In this document: positions 55,130 to 64,000 of the stretch, piece after piece
Layout: each line of letters opens with the position of its first letter
Numbering within the stretch: the stretch's first letter is position 1
Assembly (NCBI RefSeq): GCF_902686445.1
Contig: NC_062220.1
Span: 116,050,643-116,114,642 of the forward strand
Origin: Sciurus carolinensis
Taxonomy: Eukaryota; Chordata; Mammalia; Rodentia; Sciuridae
Direction: 5' to 3'
Length of the DNA stretch: 64,000 nt
Notes under the pieces: generated by a model
The model's input: only the letters and a program-made list of their open reading frames with translations
Databases searched by the model: none
What the model was told of the DNA's origin: nothing
Made by a program: the position numbers and the translations under genes

Positions 55130-55960
55130 ACAGTTGCTTCCAGGGACTACAGAGAATGATCACAGTTCTTTATCTGGAAAATCAGTTTCTACCACCACAC
55201 CTTCACTTCTCATCTTCCAGCAAGAAGTGGGAATCACCCTGACTTTGAACATTAAAGGAAGGAAGACTGTTCCACTCTTGGCATCATCCATGTTTTCCAT
55301 CAGCAAGATGGAAAACATCAGTTTTGGTTCCTTTTGCATCCACCTGGAATTACAGAAAAGGAGTCACTATGAAGATCAGGCAATGCTGTGTCCTGTGTGC
55401 ACAGGTCTTTCATTCACATGGTGACATTATAAAACCAGATGAGAAGGAGAAGTCAAGGGAACCTAAAGGCAAAAACAGAGCAAACCTATTCCTGCTGAAA
55501 GACACACAAAAATTTTTTTTCAAGGGAGATAGATATCTCAAGTCTATTTTGGCTGACAATTCCAAAATTCTTTTACCAGGAGGTAAAATGACTGCTGAGG
55601 ACAAAGCTTGCTACCGTACAGTGTGTAACTGATGCTGGGACTTGTTAACGTTGCCTTCAGTGAGGTCTCAGTTGGCAACAGACACTTGCCTGAGATGCCC
55701 CCCACTGAGGAAATTGTATGTTATCTCTAAAATACATATTCAGGTTATCATATCTTAATACAATAGAAAAAGAAAGAAACCAAAGAGTAATATTTGTATG
55801 TCAGAGAAAGATTCACAAACTTACCAGGGCATTTGATCTATTCTGCCACAAGGAAGTGATTCCTTCAAGTCCTCTGGGGAGACTAGGAAGACACAGAGTG
55901 ACTGTCAGTTTACTGGTGGTATTACTTCAGGATATTTCTTGGTGTGGACTGTGGTGTGAA
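55130..55960 (+). repeat. Diverged direct duplication, unit A
   Basis: Aligns by eye with 56985-57820 at a steady offset of 1847-1860 bases. Anchors are CACCACAC (55193), ACCTG..TTACAGAA (55342), ATGGTGACAT (55418), AAATTGTAT (55711) and TTACT.CAGG (55922). The parent sequence is unknown. Confidence 0.6.
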
Positions 55961-56402
55961 TGTATCCCAAAGGGAGGAACAGGAAAGAAGCAAGAAGCAA
56001 AGCTTTTGGCTTTTCAGCTAAAGTGGAACCACGTGGGTTATGTACATTGTACATTTTGTACTTCTAGGAGGATTTTATCCCACATAAATGAACACTAAGG
56101 TAAACAGCATTTCACATCTCTGTATGCTACAATCCTGCAGGAGTACATAAATATACTGGAGTGACATGGCATGATGACACATGTCTAAGTGATGAATACA
56201 GTTCTCTAGCCAAGAGCATCAACCCTGGGGCCAATTCCTGAATTCTTTCTTGCTTCTTCCATTTACAGAATCAAGAACCTGGATCATTTGACTCTACATC
56301 ATCTCTATCCACAGAGTGGGCACAGTAAACTAATCTTCAGATTCAGTTGTGATGAGGGTTGAATAAATTGATTTATGCAAATTGTGCAAAAATATGGGAT
56401 TT

Positions 56403-56845
56403 CTAGATGCCCTTCAACAGATGAATGAATAAGGAAAATGTGGCATATATACATGAGGGAATATTACTCAGCCTTAAAGAAGAATGAAATTATGGCATTT
56501 GCAGGTAAATGAATGGAGCTGGAGAATATCATGCTAAGCAAAATAAGCCAAGCCTCCAAAACCAAAGGTTGAATGTTTTCTCTGATAAGTGGATGCTGAT
56601 CCACAATGGAGTGGGGGTAGGGAAGAATGAAGGAACTTTGGATAGGGTAGAGGGGAGTGAGGGGAGGGAAGGGGATGTGAGGATTGGAAGGATGGTGGAA
56701 TGAGATGGACATTATTACACTGCTGGTGTGACTCTGCACCACGTATAGCCAGAGGAATGAGAAGCTGTGCTCCAATTGTGTACAATGTGCCAAGATGCAT
56801 TCTACTGTCATGTATGACTAATTAGAACAAATAAAAAAGAAAAAA
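56403..56845 (+). mobile_element. L1 3' fragment between the duplicated units
   Basis: 'tagatgcccttcaacagatg' to 'actaattagaacaaataaaa'. Related to the copies at 62505 and 43764 (reverse). Confidence 0.85.
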
Positions 56846-56984
56846 ACCCAGAAGATTGACACTTGTGTATGTTAGAACACATTTTCTGAGGAAGTACCCA
56901 CACTTTCATAAACATGTATCTAATCATTACATGTGGATACACTAACAGATACCTCCCTGCCCTCATGCACAAAAATGCACACCA

Positions 56985-57820
56985 CCGAAATGACAGCAGC
57001 TTTAGGACTGTGGTAGATGGTTGTTGGATCATCACTTTCTGTCACCACACCCCAATCCTGGTGTCCAACAGGAATCTGGAATCAGGATAAATTTCTGTAC
57101 AAAAGACAGACAAGAAAGTTCAACCTTTCTCAGCACTAAGATCTTTCCTCAGCATGTGAGGGAGTTGAGAATACCTAGCTTCCACTGGCTGCAGCGTCTA
57201 CCTGCAGTTACAGAAGAGATGACAGTGTGGGCATGAGGTCATGCTGAGTCTCGTTTGCACAAGTCTACTCTTGGCTATGGTGACATCAGATGACTCAATG
57301 GGAAACTGTGATTGAGGCATAGGCTACAAAGTAAGGCCTAGGGGTGGGCACTGGGTGGGAAAGACGTGAGCTTTGCATGGGATATTTCTCAGGTACATTT
57401 TCATGGAGCATACACATTTTTTTTCAACCAAGGAAAAGTGCGACTGATGAAAATGCTCACTAGCATCAGTTGACAACGGTTGCTGTCACACATTAATGCC
57501 ATCTTGAATCAGGCATCAGTTGATAATAGACTTGGAGTTGTCATTCTTCCACAAAAGAAATTGTATACATCATCTATAATGTATGCTGTCAGATTTTCAG
57601 GACTGAATTTGAATGAAACCAAGAAAACAACGTTTATATCTTAGACAAAAAAGATCACCTTATCTCAGCAATAGATTGGGTTTTGTCTTCTCCCCAGTCA
57701 CATGAAATCACCTTCATCAGGATCTGATTGGAATCTAGGGGAATTTAGTGTAACCATCAGTACATTGGTTTGCTGAAGAATTACTCAGGAGGTTTCCTTG
57801 GTGTGCACGTGGGGGTAGGG
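56985..57820 (+). repeat. Diverged direct duplication, unit B
   Basis: Partner of unit A. It starts shortly after the L1 tail. Anchor matches are at 57043, 57200, 57277, 57558 and 57782. No coding frame is shared. Confidence 0.6.
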
Positions 57821-58059
57821 AGGATGGAGGTGGTTGTTTAACACACACGGATTCAGTTGCTGCTGGACCATGATCTTTAGTGGATGACAGAAGAAGGAGG
57901 AGTGGACCAGAAAGAAATGAAACACAGGGACAAAAAAAGATGGAATTACAATGAGAAATAGAATATTCCACTGTTACAGTGGAAGATTTCAGCATCTCTT
58001 TATAAGTATTTAACAGATTCATCAGGAAGAACAGAAAAAGTATAGTGTTGAATTGAACA

Positions 58060-58475
58060 GCTTTGTTATAGTTCGAATTCTTTCCACACAGATACTTGTT
58101 AAAGTCCTAACGTTAGTCCCTATAATTTTACCTATTTGTAAATAGAGTCATTGTAGATAAAGTGATTCAAATTGATACACTGGAATAGGGCAGATCCCTT
58201 CTACAAATAGAACTTCTGTTCTCCTAAGGGGATAGGACAGGTCCATGAGGGACAAATGAATGCCATGTGATGATGGAAGCAGAGAATGAAGTGCTTTAGT
58301 TGAAAGTCAGGATGGCCAGCAAACCAGTAGAAGTTAGGAATGGGCAGGAAGGGTTCTTTCCTATAGATTCAGAGGGGGCTTGGCCCTCCCTACAACTTAA
58401 TAAGGGATTTCTAGCCTCCAGAACTCTGAGAGAACACACTTGCATTATTTCAAGTAAACCAAGCTGTACTTGCTC
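58060..58475 (+). repeat. Possible old LTR, unassigned
   Basis: The layout ('cttgttaaagtcctaacgtt' near the start and 'ctgagagaacacacttgcat' near the end) resembles an old LTR, but I cannot name it. Confidence 0.3.
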
Positions 58476-58613
58476 ATGGCACCCAAGGAAACTAGCAAAA
58501 GCACTATCAATCAGGGAGACCTAACTGGCATTTGTACAAATACTTCAACTAACAATGAGATAGTACAATTTCTTCTCAAGTTCATGAAATATTCATCAAG
58601 ATGGACTATATTG

Positions 58614-58711
58614 GCCTGGGGATATAGCTCAGTTGATAGAGTGCTTGCCTAGCATGAACAAGGCCCTGGTTTGAATCCCCAGCACCACAAAAAAAAAAAA
58701 AAAAAAAAAAA
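58614..58711 (+). repeat. ID SINE nested in old L1
   Basis: TATAGCTCAGTTGATAGAGT, 'tttgaatccccagcaccac' and an A22 tail. Confidence 0.92.
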
Positions 58712-58875
58712 GACTCTATTTTGGGTCATAAAACATACCTTGACATATTTAAAAGATTAAAATCATACAAAATATGCTCTCACACCAATATGGAATTAAG
58801 CTAGAATTCAATAAAGAAAAAATATCTGGAGGTTAAAAAATAGACTCTTGAAAATACATGGATCAAAAAGAAACC

Positions 58876-59145
58876 TCCATCCAGCTGCTCGGGAGGCTGA
58901 GGCAGGAAGATTGCAAATTCAAAGCTAGCCTCGGCAAAAGTGAGGTGTTAAGCAACTCATTGAGACCCTGTCTCTAAATAAAATACAAAATAGGGCTGGG
59001 GATATGGCTCAGTGGTCAAGTGCTCCTGAGTTCAATCCCTGATACAAAAACAAAACAAAACAAAACAAAACAAAACCCCCCAAAACCAAAATGAAACAAC
59101 AACAACAACAACAAAACAACAACAAAAAACAAAACAAAACAAAAA
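58876..59145 (+). repeat. B1+ID composite SINE nested in old L1, with expanded tail
   Basis: B1 half (CTCGGGAGGCTGAGGCAGGA), ID half (GGGGATATGGCTCAGTGGTC), then about 100 bases of (CAAAA)n and (CAA)n grown from the tail. Confidence 0.92.
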
Positions 59146-59332
59146 GCCTCCAGAGAAATTTGTACATATTTATAGAAAAAAATTAATATATACCTTGTGA
59201 GATTTGTGGAATACAACAAAAGCAATACTCAGAGGGAAATTTGTAGCACTACACGTAACATTATAGTAAATAAAAAAATTAAATTTAGCAATCTAAGCTT
59301 CCACATTAGGAAAATAAAGAAAAAGGATCAGG

Positions 59333-59432
59333 ACTTTTTTTGTTTGTTTGTTTTTGTAGTGCTGGGGATTGAACCCAGGGCCTTGTACACGCAAGACAGG
59401 CACTCTACCAACTGAGCTACATTTCCAAACCA
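59333..59432 (-). repeat. ID SINE nested in old L1, antisense, with TSD
   Basis: GTGCTGGGGATTGAACCCAG with the reverse A box. AAAAAGGAT[C/T]AG lies on both sides. Confidence 0.92.
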
Positions 59433-60154
59433 AAAAAAGGATTAGTGTAATATGAAGCAGACAGGAAAAGAGTAAGGCAATCATCACAGAAATCAAGGTG
59501 GTGAGAAATGGGAAATCCACAGAAAGACTCAACCCAAAATCTAGTTCTCTGAAATGATCCAAAAAATCGGTAACCCTGGAGCCAGGCTACCAGAAAGAGA
59601 AAGACAAGACACAAAGGACCAATAGTATACATAAAAGAGAAATTATCATTCCTGATTCCACGAACAGTAAATGAGAATAAGGAATCCTTTCAGCAACTTT
59701 CTGCCCATAAATTTGATAGAATGGAGCAAATAGACTAATTCGTCCAAAGGCAGAAACTACCAAAACTTAGTTAAGGAGAAAGACAATAGAAAATGTCTTT
59801 ATCTGTTAGAGAAAGTGAATCAATAAATAACTTCAAAATAAAATAGCACCCCGGTCAAAATGGTTTCAATGGTGATTCCTATTAAAGTCTTAGAAAAGGA
59901 AAAATAACCACACCATATAAGCAGCTGATCTACTCCTAGGTGTTTATCCAGTAAAATGGAAACATATGTCCACACAAAAACCTTCACAGGAATGTTTCAG
60001 GTAGGTTTATTCATAGTTGCCCAAACTGTAAGCCACAAGACCTCCTTCCGAAGTCACTGTACCAACAAACCTTACACATATGTCCAGTGGAATATTATTC
60101 AGTGATAAAAAAAAATCACTGAGCTATTAGCTACAGAAAAGTATAAAAGAAACC

Positions 60155-60281
60155 TTTTTTAAAGTGAATTTTTAAAATAATAGCTTTATTTTATTTAGTT
60201 TTGTATGTGGTGCTGAGGATCAAATCCAGAGCCTCATGCATGTTAGGTTAATGCTCCACCACTGAGTCATAATCTCGGCCC
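60155..60281 (-). repeat. ID SINE nested in old L1, antisense
   Basis: GTGGTGCTGAGGATCAAATC and 'ccaccactgagtcataatct'. AAAAGAAA[C/T]CTT-like flanks suggest a TSD. Confidence 0.85.
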
Positions 60282-60424
60282 CAAAAGAAATCTTAAATGC
60301 ATACGACTGAGTAAAGTAAGTCAGTTCAAAAAAGTTGCATATTCTATGATTCTAACCAGGTGAAATTCTTGGACAGAAAAATCACAGATATAGTAAAAAT
60401 TTTATTAGCTTACAGAGAGCCAGG

Positions 60425-62500
60425 AAAAAGGGGAGAAGGATCAACAGAAACTTAAAATATAAATTTTCATCTAAGACAAGATGTCAGCTGGTTATTCTAT
60501 GGAGACACTCATTCTCCCCGTCACTAGAAACATTCTCTAGCAGGTCCTCTGGAGGAAAGGAGGACAAAGGGGAATAATCAGCACATTGGCAGTCATGCTA
60601 TGCTCTTCACCGACCGTTATACAAGTTATGCAAAATATGTGTTGGACACCATGCTAATAATCAACTAATGCTATGAATTAATATTTGTCACTGATTCTAG
60701 GGTGTATGGCTTCCAGGACTTGAGGATTTCTGGGACTGTGGTTATAATGATATAAAATATTAAAATACCTCCTCTTGGTATTTGTTTTAGGTCAGATACT
60801 GAGGAATAATCCCCTTACTGACAGAGGTGAGCAATTTTCTCTTCTTGTTGACTCCAAACTGTCAGGATCTATGAGCTGCCCAGGAACTTGTGCACTCTCT
60901 CTGTGCTTTTTGAGCATCTACTCTAGGCAGAAAATGGCAATTGTTGGTGAGGCTGGGATGTAACCCAGCTTTCTTCAGTGGCTGGAGTGAGCATCAGGTG
61001 GGTACCCCATTGGGAAGATTCTTGGTCTGTATCTGATAAAGATAAACAAAAGCATCCCTACATCCCAGTGATTTCTCTCATGGAGAAATATCCAACAGAA
61101 ATCAATATGCATGTCCCCAGTGGTCACTGACTTGAATGTCCACAACAGCATTGTCCATCACCTTCCAAAACTGTATTTTACTGCACAAGCCCTCATTGAC
61201 AGTAGAATGTGTGAACAAATTCCAGCATACTCCAACAACTGCATGCTATGTCTACCAGAGAAAGAGTGATCCTTAAGTTTATTCAGCAACATGGGTTACT
61301 CTCACAAAATGTGTAGGAAATACAAATCACACAAAATTGAAATCCTGATTTCCTTTATAAGAAAGGGTGAGTGGTTAACCCTTGGTGTTGGGCTTGGGAC
61401 TAGAAGGAGGCCTGAGAGGATTTGTTGGGTGTTGGGTTGTAGAAATGTGTTTTAATTTTTTTCAAAGTGTCTTCTTTCTAAAAAAAAATGTTATTAGTGC
61501 ATAATATACATACATAATAATGAGGTTCATTTTGACATAATCATACACACATGGAATATAATTTATTCCATTTCTGGAACAAGATTAGTACCTCTTCCCT
61601 CCCTCACACTCCCATGCCTCCTTCTCTGCCCTACTGGCCTTTCCCCCCATCTATTTATTGTTTTTTATAAATTGGTACTTTGCAGATATACATAAAGGTG
61701 AAATTTACCATGGTGTGTTCACAAATGCACAAAACATAATTTGGTCAACGTTTTTCTGTTATTCCTTCTCTTTCCTTTCCCTCCTGCCTCCTAGGTAGTG
61801 ATCATATAGTTTGTGAAAATTCATTAAGCTGTTGAATTATAATATAAAAGATACAGTAGTATGTAAATTAAAAGTGGAAAAAAAGAAACTATTTCGAACA
61901 TGAAAATCTCAGCTGGAATATATACTTCTAAACAGGATAGTTGAGTACTGTATTTTAAACCTGAATCACACAACCATACCCCAGTGCGGTGACTACTTCA
62001 GGACTTTTACAGTAACTATTTTCATAGCACCAAAAAGCCCCAGATTGCTACAGGAGTCACCTAATACACACACCTGTTTAACCACAGTGCGGGGCCATCT
62101 CCAAGGCAGCACAGCCAAGCACTCACCTCAGAATCATGCTCAGCATCCTTAGGAGAGTTACATAAGCACACAGGGTGCAAATCTTGGGAAAAGTTTTGTA
62201 AGTCCATATTGCGTTTTATTTCTTTGTGAACTTCTCTTATCTATCTAGTAGGTTTCAATTTCCAATGATTGTATCAACATGAATTAAGTATACTGCTGCA
62301 TGCATACTGCACTTTTGAGGAATCCTCACAGGTTTAGAAAATGAGGGCTCAATAGTAGGGTGGAGATGACTCTGGTTGCTTACTTCTTATTTCATTTTCC
62401 ATTTTTGCTTAATAAGAAGATCCTAATTTAATTTAATAAAATTAACCATAATTTTTAATAGACTGAGTCATATGCCAGCATTTGTTTTAGGTGACCACAT
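60425..62500. other. Intergenic stretch with L1 relics, mostly unassigned
   Basis: Positions 61040-61330 read as old L1M in sense; 61490-61810 resemble an antisense L1 3' UTR of another subfamily. The rest (60430-61030, 61820-62500) has nothing recognisable. Confidence 0.45.
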
Positions 62501-62504
62501 TACA

Positions 62505-62980
62505 TTCCTAAACTATGGAACCAACCTAGATGCCTTTCAACAGATGAATGGATAAAGAAAATGTGGTATACATACACAATGGAATATTACTCAACCTTAA
62601 AGAAGAATAAAATTATGGCATTTGCAGGTAAATGGCTGAATTTGGAAAATATCATGCTAAGTGAAGTAAGCCAATTCCAAAAAACCAAAGGCCAAATGTT
62701 TTCTCTGATATGTGTTTGCTGATCCATAATGGAGAGGGGGCTAGGGAAGAATGGAGGAACTTTGGATTGGGTGGAGGGGACTTAGGGGAGGGGAGGAGGT
62801 ATGAGGGCGGGAAGGATGGTGCAATGAGACAGACATTATTACCCTACGTACATGCACGATTGCAGGAACGGTGTAACTCTGCACCATGTACAGCCAGAGA
62901 AATGGAAAATTGTGTGCTCCATTTGTGTACAATGTGCCAAAATGCATTCTACTGCCATGTATAACTAATTAGGACAAAAA
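62505..62980 (+). mobile_element. L1 3' fragment
   Basis: 'aaccaacctagatgcctttc' through 'actaattaggacaaaaaaga', the closest relative of the 56403-56845 copy. Confidence 0.85.
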
Positions 62981-63399
62981 AGAAAGTAATGGTTAATGTA
63001 AGCTGGTTATGGCATCAAAAGCAAATACTTTTTCTTTTCTATATAACCGTGTTTGAATATGAGTAGACATATGCTTTCACAAAATGTGATTTTCAATTTC
63101 ATTCTATTTCATAACAGAAAATAAAAATGAAGGAAACAAGTATTGGAGTCAATTAAATATGGGACCCAAATAGCTGGAGAAGTAGAACTCATGGATTTTC
63201 AGATCATTAGAAATTCTCATATATTCATGTATTAAGTTAGCTATCCAAGGGCTTGAGTTGTTATATTTATCAGAATCATATAATATTTTAATAACATTAC
63301 CACATATACCACTAAAGGAGAATTAAAAACAGTCCCAAAATAACAGACTAGCAAAAATGTTCAAGTCGATTGCAAAATGAAACTATTAGAACAACTAGA

Positions 63400-63472
63400 G
63401 GGTCTGGGGGTATAGCTCAGTGCTGGAGTGTTTGCTCAGCATGTATCAGGGCCTGTGTTGCATTTCCACCAG

Positions 63473-63504
<32 letters not shown>

Positions 63505-63515
63505 AAACACACTCA
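63400..63515 (+). repeat. ID SINE with (CA)n tail
   Basis: GGGGGTATAGCTCAGTGCTG and 'ttgcatttccaccagcacac', running into a CA microsatellite at about 63471-63500. Confidence 0.8.
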
Positions 63516-64000
63516 TAAAATAACAGAGGTGAAAAGTACAGAAATCAAAATTAATAATTCATTGAATGAGTTAGACCAGAAGATTAGGGATGGGTGAACA
63601 AAGAAACACAGAAATGGAAGTGGGACCTGACACATTTGCCCCATTCAGACATCCAAAAAAAAAAAAAAAAGGAATATTCAAGTAAGTGGGTTAAATAACA
63701 TAAAATATAGAATTGGAAGTTCTGATTATCTTATCTTAGCCTAAGGAGAAATTGGATAGAAGGGAGGGAAGAACACATTTGCAGTACTGACCGTTGAGTA
63801 TTTCTTAGATTTGAAAAAGGATAAAAATCCTCAGTTTTAGGAGCAAGATGAAAAAACAAAGTAAGAATAAATTTAAAAAATCCCTTATAGATGCATAGAG
63901 GTGCAAATCAAGAAAACAAAAGAGAAAGATAAGCAATACCTCTTACCTACTCTAAAAGCCAAGAAAAGTTGAACCCAAAAAACTGAAATGGAGAATCACA
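63516..64000. other. Window end, unassigned
   Basis: A-rich intergenic text with a poly(A) run at 63655-63670. No gene seen. Confidence 0.5.

Larger units (their letters stand above)
58480..60420 (+). mobile_element. Old L1M fragment hosting four nested SINEs
   Basis: Reads as decayed L1 ORF2 in sense order across the gaps: 'ctaactggcatttgtacaaa', 'attcatcaagatggactata', 'tgaaatgatccaaaaaatcg' and 'ggaatattattcagtgataa'. It is cut by SINEs at 58614, 58876, 59333 and 60155. Confidence 0.7.

Noticed and set aside
60780..60825. Exon-like segment (TTTTAG acceptor, GTGAGC donor)
   Set aside because: Only about 36 bases, with no neighbouring exons or recognised protein; chance splice-like motifs are common.

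Overview
The window is vertebrate nuclear DNA, almost certainly from a rodent and probably a squirrel-family (Sciuridae) genome. The main clues are about 30 short SINEs built from a tRNA-like ID unit or a B1+ID composite, several L1 copies of one lineage, and no mouse-type B2 elements. There are no bacterial-style operons, CRISPR arrays or phage genes. Most open frames longer than 60 codons fall in introns or repeats and are not genes.

The one gene I can establish is the 3' part of DEPDC5, on the + strand. DEPDC5 is a subunit of GATOR1, which inhibits mTORC1 when amino acids are scarce. Ten coding exons from 7444 to 38579 join in phase, with GT donors and AG acceptors, into the last 493 residues: the end of a Ser/Thr-rich linker, the DEP domain and the whole C-terminal domain. 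A 3' UTR of about 480 bases follows, with AATAAA at 39043-39048. The 5' exons and promoter lie left of the window. Positions 1-7443 look intronic.

The introns are dense with repeats. The largest (15480-30069) holds two landmark insertions, both antisense to the gene. One is a 452-bp solo LTR of an IAP-like class II endogenous retrovirus (18920-19371). The other is an essentially full-length L1 of about 6.5 kb (20646-27187) with broken ORFs and a 5' UTR carrying two kinds of tandem repeat. Ancient layers (MIR, LINE2, hAT-Charlie and Tigger-type DNA transposons, old L1M) lie beneath younger ID/B1-ID SINEs and L1 3' ends, many with visible target-site duplications (TSDs).

From 39066 to 64000 I recognise no functional gene. 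The region holds MaLR-like LTRs, five L1 3' fragments, an old L1 (58480-60420) hosting four nested SINEs, a possible antisense retrocopy of an mRNA 3' end (42832-43300), and a diverged direct duplication of unassigned sequence (about 55130-55960 against 56985-57820).

I found no evidence for a new multi-gene biological system. The most worthwhile leads are the possible regulatory effect of the antisense LTR and L1 on DEPDC5, the repeat architecture of the L1 5' UTR, the diverged duplication, and the unidentified retrocopy candidate. Repeat family names are pattern recognition without a database search.
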